Of a stretch of 64,000 nucleotides of DNA, positions 7,492 through 15,797 are shown one piece after another (within the stretch, counting starts at the first letter, position 1; each line of letters begins with the position of its first letter). This DNA comes from Amycolatopsis echigonensis. GTDB taxonomy: Bacteria > Actinomycetota > Actinomycetes > Mycobacteriales > Pseudonocardiaceae. Where the stretch lies: NCBI RefSeq assembly GCF_014174495.1, contig NZ_JACJHR010000024.1, forward strand, positions 1 to 64,000. Reading direction: 5' to 3'. Made by a program: the position numbers and the translations under genes. A model generated the notes under the pieces. That model did no database searches, was not told where the DNA came from, and worked only from the letters and a program-made list of their open reading frames with translations.

Positions 7492-9831
7492 GTGGCACTG
7501 ATCAGCCGAGTGGGCAAGCGGCTCCGCCGGATCATCCAGCGGCCGGGCAGCGTCGAGCTGACCCGCTACGAAGCGCTGCTGCCCGCCGCCGAGAAGCTCG
7601 AACCGGAGCTGGAGAAGCTCGACGACGCCGAACTCACCGAGCGTGCGGGCAAGCTGCGGGACGCCATCGGCGGGGCCGCCTCGTTCACCGACAGCCAGCT
7701 GATCGAGATCTGCGCGCTCGGCCGCGAGGCCGCCCGGCGCACGCTCGGCGAGCGGGCCTTCGACGTGCAGTTGCTCGGCACCATGGGCCTGCTGACCGGC
7801 CACGTCGTGCAGATGGAGACCGGTGAGGGCAAGACGCTTGCCGGCGCGCTGGCCGCCGCCGGGTACGCGCTGCGCGGCCGCCGTGTGCACGTGGTGACGG
7901 TCAACGACTACCTCGCCCGCCGCGACGCGGAGTGGATGGGCCCGGTGTACGACCTGCTCGGCGTCACCGTCGGCTGGGTCGAACCGGCGCATTCGAAGGA
8001 GGAGCGCAAGGAGGCCTACGGCAAGGAGGTCACCTACGGCGCGGTGGCCGAAATCGGCTTCGACGTGCTGCGCGACCGTCTGGTCACGCACCCCGACGAC
8101 CTGGTGCAGAAGGCCCCCGAGGTGGCGATCGTCGACGAGGCCGACTCGGTGCTGGTCGACGAGGCGCGCGTGCCGCTGGTCATGGCCGGTTCGATCGACC
8201 ACAACGACGCCGACGAGGAGGTCGCCAAGATCGTCCGGCGGCTGCGGCTCGGCCTGCACTACGAGACCGACTCCGAGGGCCGCAACGCGTGGCTGACCAG
8301 CGCCGGAGCCTCGGTCGTGGAGAAGTCGCTCGGCGGCGTCGATCTGTACGACGAGTCCGGTTCGGACCGGCTCGCCGCGGTGAACGTCGCGCTGCACGCG
8401 CACGCCCTGCTCACCCGGGACGTCGATTACCTGGTCCGCGACGGCAAGGTCCAGCTGATCAACGCCGCCCGCGGCCGGGTCGCGGAACTGCAGCGCTGGC
8501 CGGACGGCCTCCAGGCCGCGGTCGAGGCGAAGGAGCAGGTCACGGCCACCGACCGGGGCGAGATCCTCGACTCGATCACCGTGCAGGCGCTGCTCGCGCG
8601 TTATCCCGAGGTCGCGGGCATGACCGGTACTGCGGTGGCAGTCGCCGAGCAGCTGCGCGAGTTCTACAAACTCGAGGTCGCGGACATCCCGCCGAACACC
8701 CCGAACGTCCGCGAGGACTTGCCGGACCGCGTCTTCGCCTCGCCGTCGCAGAAGCTGCGCGCGATCGAGGAAGAGATCCGCACGGTGCACGAGACCGGGC
8801 GGCCGATTCTCGTCGGCACCCAGGACGTCGCCGAATCCGAGGAACTGGCGGAGAAACTGGCGAAGGCCGACCTGCCGTGCGTCGTGCTGAACGCGCGCAA
8901 CGACGCCGAAGAGGCCGCGATCATCGCCGAGGCGGGCAAGAAGGGCGCGGTCACCGTGTCCACGCAGATGGCCGGCCGCGGCACCGACATCCGGCTCGGC
9001 GGCAGCGACGGCGCGAGCCGCGAAGAGGTCGCCGAGCTGGGCGGCCTGCACGTGATCGGCACCGCGCGGTATCCGTCGAGCCGGCTCGACGGGCAGCTGC
9101 GCGGCCGGTCCGGACGACAGGGCGACCCGGGCAGCGCGATCTTCTTCGCGAGCCTCAACGACGACCTCGTGCTGTCGAACGCGCCGGACCTGCCGGACGG
9201 CATCGACGCCGACCCCGAGACCGGCGAGATCACCGACCCGGCCGCGCACCGGCAGCTCAACCACGCCCAGCGCGTCGCCGAGGGTGTCGACCTCGAGATC
9301 CACCGCAACACCTGGCGCTACACCCGGCTGATCGAGCGGCAGCGTGCGGAGCTGCTGGAACACCGGGACAAGGTGCTGCACACCGGACTCGCGGCCGAGG
9401 AACTGGAGAAGGCGCAGCCGGAGAAGTTCGCCGAGCTGAAGGAAAAGCTGGACGACGACGAGCGGCTCGAGCAGGTGTGCCGCGAGGTCCGGCTGTTCCA
9501 CCTCGACCAGCTGTGGTCGGACCACCTGGCGTACCTCACCGACGTGCGCGAGAGCATCCACCTGCGCGCGTTGGCTCGCGAGACCCCGCTGGACGAGTTC
9601 CACCGCGCGGCGATCCCGGAGTTCCACAAGATCATCGCCGAATCCGCCTCGCGCGCGGCGAAGACGCTCGAGGAAGCCGAGATCACCGACAACGGCCTCG
9701 ATCTCGAGGAGGTCGGCGTGCGGCGGGCGAACACGACGTGGACGTACCTGGTGCACGACAACCCGTTCGACTCGGACTTCGAGCAGACGGTCAAGAAGGT
9801 GCGCAGCATGATGCGGATGAAGAAGTCCTGA
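7492..9831 (+). CDS. secA2: accessory preprotein translocase ATPase SecA2
   Basis: A 779-aa SecA-family motor. It is shorter than the housekeeping SecA (over 900 aa) and ends at MRMKKS with no C-terminal zinc-binding SEC-C tail, as in actinobacterial SecA2. Start: GTG at 7492, chosen for the GAGGAG ribosome site eight bases before. Motifs in order: Q-motif region GTMGLLTGHVVQ, Walker A METGEGKT (about residues 108-115), VDEAD Walker B (214-218), the preprotein cross-linking domain, and motif VI region QLRGRSGRQGDPG. SecA2 powers export of a limited set of proteins through SecYEG. A hairpin terminator follows at 9852-9878. Confidence 0.93.
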   Translation: MALISRVGKRLRRIIQRPGSVELTRYEALLPAAEKLEPELEKLDDAELTERAGKLRDAIGGAASFTDSQLIEICALGREAARRTLGERAFDVQLLGTMGLLTGHVVQMETGEGKTLAGALAAAGYALRGRRVHVVTVNDYLARRDAEWMGPVYDLLGVTVGWVEPAHSKEERKEAYGKEVTYGAVAEIGFDVLRDRLVTHPDDLVQKAPEVAIVDEADSVLVDEARVPLVMAGSIDHNDADEEVAKIVRRLRLGLHYETDSEGRNAWLTSAGASVVEKSLGGVDLYDESGSDRLAAVNVALHAHALLTRDVDYLVRDGKVQLINAARGRVAELQRWPDGLQAAVEAKEQVTATDRGEILDSITVQALLARYPEVAGMTGTAVAVAEQLREFYKLEVADIPPNTPNVREDLPDRVFASPSQKLRAIEEEIRTVHETGRPILVGTQDVAESEELAEKLAKADLPCVVLNARNDAEEAAIIAEAGKKGAVTVSTQMAGRGTDIRLGGSDGASREEVAELGGLHVIGTARYPSSRLDGQLRGRSGRQGDPGSAIFFASLNDDLVLSNAPDLPDGIDADPETGEITDPAAHRQLNHAQRVAEGVDLEIHRNTWRYTRLIERQRAELLEHRDKVLHTGLAAEELEKAQPEKFAELKEKLDDDERLEQVCREVRLFHLDQLWSDHLAYLTDVRESIHLRALARETPLDEFHRAAIPEFHKIIAESASRAAKTLEEAEITDNGLDLEEVGVRRANTTWTYLVHDNPFDSDFEQTVKKVRSMMRMKKS

Positions 9832-9851
9832 TTTCTGGTTCCTGGTCCGGA

Positions 9852-9878
9852 GGGCTCCTCGCCGCGGGTGAGGGGCCC
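9852..9878 (+). terminator. terminator after secA2
   Basis: Dyad GGGCTCCTC (9852-9860) and GAGGGGCCC (9870-9878) with a nine-base loop and one G-T pair, 20 bases after the secA2 stop and followed by a short pyrimidine run. Confidence 0.6.
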
Positions 9879-9940
9879 TTCGCCGTTCTCTGGCTCACCT
9901 CCGCGTAGTTTCTGTCGGTGCGGTGGGACAGAATGGCGGC

Positions 9941-11659
9941 ATGCCGCAACTGCGCATCGCACTCGCCCAGGTCAACACCACCGTCGGTGACATCGACGGG
10001 AACACCGCGCTCACCGTCGAGTGGACCCGCAAGGCCGCCGAGGCGGGCGCGCACGTCGTCGTGTTCCCGGAGATGTCCCAGACCGGTTATCCGGTCGAAG
10101 ACCTCACGCTCCGGCGCACGTTCGCCGAAGCGTCCCGGCGCTCGGTGACCGAACTGGCGCGCCGGCTCGACGAGGCGGGTTGCGGCGAGGTGCTCGCGTA
10201 CGTCGGCTACCTCGACCACGACGAGGTCGGCCCGCGCGACGCCGCGGCGGCTCTCTACCGCGGCGAGGTCGTGGCCCGGCAGTTCAAGCACCACCTGCCG
10301 AACTACGGCGTGTTCGACGAGCACCGGTATTTCAAACCGGGCACCGAACTCGAGGTGCTGCGGCTGCACGGCGTCGACATCGGCATGGTGATCTGCGAGG
10401 ACATCTGGCAGGACGGCGGTCCGATCTCCGCGCTGGGCAAGGCCGGGGTCGACCTGGTGGTCGCGCCGAACGCGTCGCCGTACGAACGGTCGAAGGACGA
10501 GCAGCGGCTGCCGCTGATCGCCCGCCGGGCCGCCGAGGCGGGCGCGCCGCTGGTGTACACGAACCAGATCGGTGGGCAGGACGATCTGGTCTTCGACGGC
10601 GATTCGCTGGTGGTCGGCGCGGACGGGACGCTGCTCGCGCGGGCGCCTCAGTTCGTGGAGCACCTGCTGGTGCTGGACCTGGACCTGCCGGTTGCCAGTG
10701 CAGCCGCCTCGGGCTCTTTCGACGGGCTGGAAGTGCACCGGCGGGTGCTGACCGATTCGCCGCTGCCCGCGTACGAACCGCTTACCCCGACGATCAGCGA
10801 ACCGCTGTCGGACGAGGCCGAGGTGTGGTCGGCGCTGGTCGTCGGACTGCGCGATTACGTGCACAAGAACGGCTTCTCGACGGTCACGTTCGGCTTCTCC
10901 GGCGGAATCGACTCAGCGGTGTGCGCGGCCCTCGCGGCCGACGCGCTTGGCGGCGACAACGTGTACGGCGTTTCGATGCCGTCGAAGTACTCGTCGTCGC
11001 ACTCGCGGGACGACGCTTCGGACTTGGCGGAGCGGATCGGTGCCCACTACCGGGTCGAGCCGATCGGCGACATGGTCGATGTTTATGTCAACCAGCTGCA
11101 GCTGACCGGGCTCGCGGAGGAGAACATCCAGGCGCGGGTGCGCGGGATGCTGCTGATGGCTCTGTCCAATCTGGACGGACACCTGGTGCTGGCGACCGGC
11201 AACAAGACGGAATTGGCTGTCGGCTACTCGACTATTTACGGGGATGCGGTCGGAGCTTTCGCGCCGATCAAGGACTTGTTCAAGACGCACGTGTGGCAGT
11301 TGGCGCGGTGGCGGAACGAGGAAGCGGCCAAGCGCGGCGAAACGCCGCCGATCCCGGAAAACTCGATCACGAAACCGCCGTCGGCGGAGCTGCGCCCGGA
11401 CCAGAAGGACTCGGATTCGCTGCCGGACTACGAACTGCTGGACGATGTCCTGGACGATTACGTCGAGAACGACCGCGGCTACGTCGACTTGATCGAGGCG
11501 GGGTTCGATCCGGAGACGATCGACCGGGTAGTGCGGATGGTCGACCGGGCGGAATACAAGCGGCGGCAGTACCCGCCGGGCACGAAGATCACGTTCAAGG
11601 CCTTCGGCCGAGACCGGCGGCTTCCGATGACCAACGGGTGGCGAGAACGGAAGTCCTGA
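9941..11659 (+). CDS. nadE: glutamine-dependent NAD+ synthetase
   Basis: A 572-aa two-domain enzyme that makes NAD+ from deamido-NAD+, ATP and glutamine. The N-terminal carbon-nitrogen hydrolase domain (residues 1-260) has the Glu-Lys-Cys triad: FPEMSQTGYP, FKHHLPNYG and VICEDIW. The C-terminal ATP-pyrophosphatase domain has the P-loop GFSGGIDSAVCAAL (about residue 325) and NKTEL. The length is that of the short glutamine-dependent type, about 100 aa shorter than the M. tuberculosis enzyme. The ATG at 9941 precedes the conserved PQLRIALAQ; an in-frame GTG-type start six codons earlier is less likely. A nadE close to glnA2 is also found in Streptomyces. Confidence 0.93.
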   Translation: MPQLRIALAQVNTTVGDIDGNTALTVEWTRKAAEAGAHVVVFPEMSQTGYPVEDLTLRRTFAEASRRSVTELARRLDEAGCGEVLAYVGYLDHDEVGPRDAAAALYRGEVVARQFKHHLPNYGVFDEHRYFKPGTELEVLRLHGVDIGMVICEDIWQDGGPISALGKAGVDLVVAPNASPYERSKDEQRLPLIARRAAEAGAPLVYTNQIGGQDDLVFDGDSLVVGADGTLLARAPQFVEHLLVLDLDLPVASAAASGSFDGLEVHRRVLTDSPLPAYEPLTPTISEPLSDEAEVWSALVVGLRDYVHKNGFSTVTFGFSGGIDSAVCAALAADALGGDNVYGVSMPSKYSSSHSRDDASDLAERIGAHYRVEPIGDMVDVYVNQLQLTGLAEENIQARVRGMLLMALSNLDGHLVLATGNKTELAVGYSTIYGDAVGAFAPIKDLFKTHVWQLARWRNEEAAKRGETPPIPENSITKPPSAELRPDQKDSDSLPDYELLDDVLDDYVENDRGYVDLIEAGFDPETIDRVVRMVDRAEYKRRQYPPGTKITFKAFGRDRRLPMTNGWRERKS

Positions 11660-12447
11660 GCGGGGTTTTTCGGCTCGGCTGGTTGAGTCTCGGGCCGCGG
11701 ACGGCCGGGGGGTGGCTGGCTCGGATGGCTGGGGCTCGGGCGCTTCGCCGCGTTGCTGACTCGCCGCGCGCGGGCCGACTGGGTTCCGGCGCGGTCAGCC
11801 GCCCCGCTCGGCGTGGTGTTCGCACGGCCGAGTCTCGAGCACTTCACCGAGCTGCCGAACGCTAGGTTGACCGGATTTCGGCACGGTTCGGCAGCAACAC
11901 CCGACGCGGTCGCTCGCACGGCCGGGCCACGGGCACTTCGCCGAGTTGCTGCGCTGGGCTACTGGGTTTCGGCGCGGTCGGCAGGAACACTCGACGCGGT
12001 TGTTCGGACGGTCGGTTCGCGGGCCTCCACCGAGTTGCCGCGCGCTTGGGCTACTGGGTTTCAGCGCGGTCTGCAGGAGCGCTCGACGCGGTTGTTCGGA
12101 CGGCCGAGTTTCGGCGCACTCCCCCTCGGGGCATAGCGCACGACGCTGTCCCGCGTAGTTGGCGGTGTTGCCAAGCGCGGTTGTCCGTGGCCACCGAAAG
12201 CTGGACGGCTGCGTGCCGTGGGGCGAGCGTCGGAGACGGCGTGCTGGATTTCTGACGGTGGCCGGGTTCCGCACTTGGTCGACTGGGCTTCGGACGCGGT
12301 TGCTTGAGGCTTGTCTTCGGGCGGGATTTCGATCGAAAGCTCCGGGTTCGGGCTGGCCCCTGATTCAGTCGACCGGGTTCGGTGTGGCTTCAGGGTCGTG
12401 TCGTTTTCTCGCCAGTTTCTGTCGGTACCGGGTCGTACGCTGGCGGT
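11660..12447. repeat. non-coding spacer with degenerate ~92-bp tandem units
   Basis: No credible gene. At least four related units start with a GGGTTTCGGCGCGG-like core at about 11781, 11873, 11964 and 12056, a period of 91-92 bp. Each continues with a CGACGCGGTTGTTCG-like block and a CCGAGTTGC-like block. Units three and four are the most alike. Weaker copies of the core recur near 11663, 12288 and 12372. The period is not a multiple of three throughout and every frame gives low-quality protein, so this is a repeat tract and not a degraded coding repeat. Confidence 0.65.
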
Positions 12448-12981
12448 ATGACGGTTGGGTACACGGTGTTCGACACCCCGATCGGGGCGTGCGGCCTCGC
12501 CTGGCGGGACGGTGCGGTGATCGGAACCGCATTGCCGGGGAGCAGTGCTGAGCGGACACGCGCGCACCTCGCGAAACGCTTTCCGGACGCGGTGGAATCG
12601 CCGGTGCCGGAGGAACTGCGCGTGGTGGTGGACGATGTCGTCGCGCTGCTGTCGGGAGAGGCTCGCGATTTGCGTACGGCTCCGTTGGACTACCGGGATG
12701 TGCCGGAGTTCAATCGGCGCGCGTACGACGTCGCGCGTGCTATTCCGCCGGGGAAGGTGCTGACGTACGGGGATATCGCGCATCAGTTGGGTGCGCCGGG
12801 CTCCGCGCAGGCTGTCGGGCAGGCGATGGGGAACAACCCGTTTCCGATCATCGTGCCGTGCCATCGGGTATTGGGCGCGGGCAAGAGCACTGGCGGCTTT
12901 TCGGCACCGGGCGGGGTCGAGACCAAACGGCGGATGTTGGTGATCGAAGGGGCGATCCCGGAGGAACCGACGCTGTTCTGA
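12448..12981 (+). CDS. ogt: methylated-DNA--protein-cysteine methyltransferase
   Basis: A 177-aa suicide repair protein that moves the methyl group from O6-methylguanine in DNA to its own cysteine. The C-terminal DNA-binding domain is clear: RAYDVARAIPPGKVLTYGDIA, the arginine-finger region with helix-turn-helix, and the active site IVPCHRVLG (Cys at about residue 140), followed by the conserved GGFSAPGG and KRRML. The N-terminal RNase H-like domain is present but short. The ATG at 12448 gives the usual family start (TVGYTVFDTPIG). It is flanked on both sides by non-coding repeat-rich spacers. Confidence 0.92.
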   Translation: MTVGYTVFDTPIGACGLAWRDGAVIGTALPGSSAERTRAHLAKRFPDAVESPVPEELRVVVDDVVALLSGEARDLRTAPLDYRDVPEFNRRAYDVARAIPPGKVLTYGDIAHQLGAPGSAQAVGQAMGNNPFPIIVPCHRVLGAGKSTGGFSAPGGVETKRRMLVIEGAIPEEPTLF

Positions 12982-13626
12982 GTGGTTGGCTCCAGAAACC
13001 GGTACGCCTCTTGCTCTCGAAGGCAACGCCTGGGGCTGCCGGAAGGTTTGGTGCGCTCGGCTGGATTCCAGCGACACCCCCAGTGCCGCTGGACGCCAGC
13101 CGTGCGCACCAATTCGTCGAGCAAAGGACGTAGGCGGCCGAAACTGCCCAGTCGCCAGCTTGCTGGTCCCGGCAGTCTGGTCGCTGTCAGTCAGCCGATG
13201 ACCTCAACGTCCGCATTCAGCCCGGCCGCTCAGCCACGCTCACCAGTCAGGCCAGCGGTGCGGCACGGCCGCCAGCATCCGACCTGAGCGGGCCAACCGG
13301 TTTGACTCACCGATCCGAGCCAGCCGAATACCCCTGCCGCCTAGTTCCGCTCGCCAGCGCCTTCCCAAGACCAGCCTGGCCAGATCGCCTGGCTCGGCGA
13401 GCTTCGATGTAACGGCGGCAGGCAGGCGAAGTCGACCGACAGCCGCTTCAACTCCCAACTCAAGTGGGCCCCAGCCAATTGACCACAGCAGCCCGCCGAC
13501 CCAGCCATTCCAGCCCAGCCGTCGGCGAACCAGGTCAGCAGTCCGGCCGACAGCGAACCGGCCGGAAGAGCCGGGTCCGGACGGCTCTGGTTGGCCGGTG
13601 CGATCAGGCCCGGTGCAGGAGTCAGC
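12982..13626. other. 645-bp spacer without a recognisable gene
   Basis: Lies between the convergent ogt and DinB-family genes. The sequence is rich in scattered CCAGC/GCTGG words and has no open frame with convincing codon bias or motifs. Its base texture resembles the repeat-bearing spacers on either side. I see no clear terminator or RNA. Confidence 0.5.
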
Positions 13627-14208
13627 TCATTCCGCCGGCTTCCAGGGCTTCAGCCAGTTCGTCTCCGGCCAGCCTTCTGCCGCGGCTTGGAGGGGCATGG
13701 CGGTGGCGCCGTCGATGGACTCGCGGACGATGTCGGCGTGACCGGCGTGCCGGGCGGTTTCCTCGATCAGGTGCAGCAGCACCCAGCGGACGGACCAGGC
13801 CGGCACGTCGTGCGGATACCAGGGGACGTCCTTCGGGATCGGGACTTCCTGGTTCAGGTCCTCGATCCCGGCAATGACCTCTTCGGTTCTGGCGGCGACT
13901 CGGTCGTAGGCGGCGATGACCGACTCCAGCGTCTCGTCCGGGCCTAGGCGGTAGTTTTCCTGGTAGGAAGCCATGCTTTCGGCGAACGGCTTGGGCTCGA
14001 TTTTCAGCACCAGGTCGATCCAGCCGCTTTCGGTGGTGGAGACGTGTTTCAGCAGCCCGCCTACGCTCAGGGCGCTCGCGCTGGGCACGGCGCGCGCCTG
14101 GTCGTCGGTCAGGCCGTACGCGGCGACCTTCATCGCCTGACGTTGTTGTGCGAGGAAACCGAGCAGACCGCCGCGTTCGTCGGGGGTCGGGGAGACTTTG
14201 CCAGCCAT
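13627..14208 (-). CDS. DinB-family protein
   Basis: A 193-aa four-helix-bundle protein of the DinB/DUF664 group. Members bind a divalent metal through three His; several actinobacterial ones are thiol (mycothiol)-dependent transferases or isomerases, many are uncharacterised. The likely metal ligands are visible in GGLLKHVSTTES (about residue 53) and in the C-terminal HLIEETARHAGHADIVRE. The C terminus PETNWLKPW is typical of the group. The ATG at 14208 is used because GAGG lies seven bases before it. The upstream membrane-protein gene ends seven bases away on the same strand, so the pair likely forms an operon. Confidence 0.85.
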   Translation of the reverse strand: MAGKVSPTPDERGGLLGFLAQQRQAMKVAAYGLTDDQARAVPSASALSVGGLLKHVSTTESGWIDLVLKIEPKPFAESMASYQENYRLGPDETLESVIAAYDRVAARTEEVIAGIEDLNQEVPIPKDVPWYPHDVPAWSVRWVLLHLIEETARHAGHADIVRESIDGATAMPLQAAAEGWPETNWLKPWKPAE

Positions 14209-14215
14209 GGGGGCC

Positions 14216-14824
14216 TCACTTCCGGTGTCTGTTGCTCCGCAGCATCGCATCCGCCACCGACAATTTTCGGCCGCTGACCGGAACCGGAGTCTGCACGACG
14301 TACGCGCCGCCGATGACGAGCTCCACCGCGTGCACCACCAGCTGAACCCGGGTGAACACGCCCTCCAGGTGCCCGGCCAGCATCGACACCACCATCAGCG
14401 CCCACGCGACCAGCACGATCGCCAAGCCGCCCACTGCCCACGTTCGCCAGCCCGCGGGCCACCACAACACCAGGCTCAATGCGCCGAGGGCGAAAGCCGC
14501 GTTCAGCAGATGCGGCGTCACGACGGTTTCCGGGACCCCGGCGTACACCATCAGCACGATCCCGAACGCCGACACCGAGACGGACGTCAGCCGCCCGGTC
14601 CAGTGCACTGGCGCGAGCCGCATCAGGGTGGGGCCGGTGAGGAAAAAGGCCAGGCCGCCGAGCGCGGTCGCGACCTGGAAGACGGGCTGCGCGTAGAACA
14701 AATCCCAGACCGGCTGTTCGGTCGGCGACACCCCGGTCTGCATGAAAAACTCCAGCAGCCACGCGGAATATCCCGCCAAACCCAGTCCGAGCAGGACAAT
14801 CGAAGCCACCCGCGCAGCACGCAC
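14216..14824 (-). CDS. membrane protein of unknown function
   Basis: A 202-aa protein with about six hydrophobic segments: residues 7-27, 48-66, 79-97, 107-122, 130-150 and 160-178. A short basic N terminus (MRAARVAS) precedes the first helix and a basic C-terminal tail (about residues 185-202, ending RSNRHRK) is cytoplasmic by the positive-inside rule. I recognise no catalytic motif. It is the first gene of a likely two-gene unit with the DinB-family protein, seven bases downstream; such pairing hints at a shared stress or small-molecule role but does not define it. Confidence 0.7.
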   Translation of the reverse strand: MRAARVASIVLLGLGLAGYSAWLLEFFMQTGVSPTEQPVWDLFYAQPVFQVATALGGLAFFLTGPTLMRLAPVHWTGRLTSVSVSAFGIVLMVYAGVPETVVTPHLLNAAFALGALSLVLWWPAGWRTWAVGGLAIVLVAWALMVVSMLAGHLEGVFTRVQLVVHAVELVIGGAYVVQTPVPVSGRKLSVADAMLRSNRHRK

Positions 14825-14860
14825 TTGCCCACCCTAAGCGAATCTCTGCGACGAAGTGCC

Positions 14861-14906
14861 GGATGGTGTCACACCCGTGACTTACCGGAGGTTCCGGACA
14901 CCATCC
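14861..14906. promoter_or_regulatory. 10-bp inverted repeat upstream of the membrane-protein/DinB unit
   Basis: GGATGGTGTC (14861-14870) and GACACCATCC (14897-14906) form a perfect dyad with a 26-base spacer, 37 bases before the start at 14824. It could be an operator or a hairpin; the two arms lie about 3.5 helical turns apart. Confidence 0.35.
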
Positions 14907-15797
14907 GCTACCGCGAACTCACGCACCGAATCCCTGGTGGAGGCTACCGGACCGTGATTGGCAGCCTGCCAATACCTGCCTCGGCACCGGGGTCGGGCTT
15001 GACCGGGTAGTGGCGGGAGGCGGGGTCGGAAGCCGGATGGCGGTGGGGTTCCGGCGCGGCTGGTTTGCGGAGGGCGGCCGGGTGGCTGCGACGGAGGGCA
15101 GCGATGTTGCGGAGGGGCACCGGCGGAAGAGTCGCGTCCGGCAAAGGGCGAACGGCTTGCCACGGAGGGCGATTCACGGCGGGACCGAGGGCTGACGGCA
15201 CACGGCGGGCAGCACGCGACTGCGAGATACGGCCAGCTACGGAGGTGAAGTCGTCCACGCTAACGGCGGCTGGCAGCTGCGGACGACCGAAAGCTGCGGG
15301 CGGCAAGCAGCAGCGTCGTCCGCGGCGGAGGGAAGCTGCGAGCGGCGGGATGCTGCGGCGAGAAGCCGTCTGCGGCATGGCGGCCAGAAGCTGCGGCCGG
15401 CGGGGAGCAAGTGACGGCGAGCAACGGCAGAAGTCGTCCGCGGCAGCGGCGGGAAGCCATCTGCGGCGGCCAGATACGGGCCGCGATCAGCGAGCGACGG
15501 CGGAAGTCGTCTGCAGGGACGACGGGGAGATATGCGCGGCAGCGGCCAGCTACGGGCGACAAGCAGCAAGCTACGGCAGAGGCCGCCGCAGCAGCGGCGG
15601 AAAGCCAGCCGCGCAGCGGCCAACTGCGAGCGGCCGGAAGGGGCGGCTAGTGGCCATCGGCGAGCCACGGCAGGAACTCACCAGCGAGCCGCGGGCAGGG
15701 CAGCGAGCCGCGAGCCGCGAGCGAACATCTCACACCGGCCAGAGAGTCGCCTTCGAACATCCCAACCGGCGGGCTCAAGACCAGGCGGACCGGCCCC
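14907..15797. repeat. non-coding, purine-rich degenerate repeat tract
   Basis: The stretch after the lysX stop holds no believable gene. From about 15240 to 15610 short imperfect copies of GAAGTCGTCTGCGGC recur (for example near 15246, 15353, 15430, 15450 and 15503), mixed with CAGCTGCGG and GCGGCCAGC words, and the plus strand is strongly purine-rich. The spacing is irregular. It is a different repeat from the 92-bp tract at 11.8 kb. From 14907 to 15240 I see nothing defined. Confidence 0.55.

Noticed and set aside
7393-9756. N-terminal extension of the Hip1-like protease on the minus strand
   Set aside because: The extension is antisense to secA2; the signal peptide and lipobox place the start at 7392.
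11660-12447. CRISPR array
   Set aside because: The units are 91-92 bp and degenerate, with no short identical repeat and unique spacers, and no cas gene is in the window.
15065-15790. Possible repeat protein in the purine-rich tract
   Set aside because: All frames give Arg/Gly/Ala-rich text with stops in the others and no periodicity in codons; treated as a non-coding repeat.
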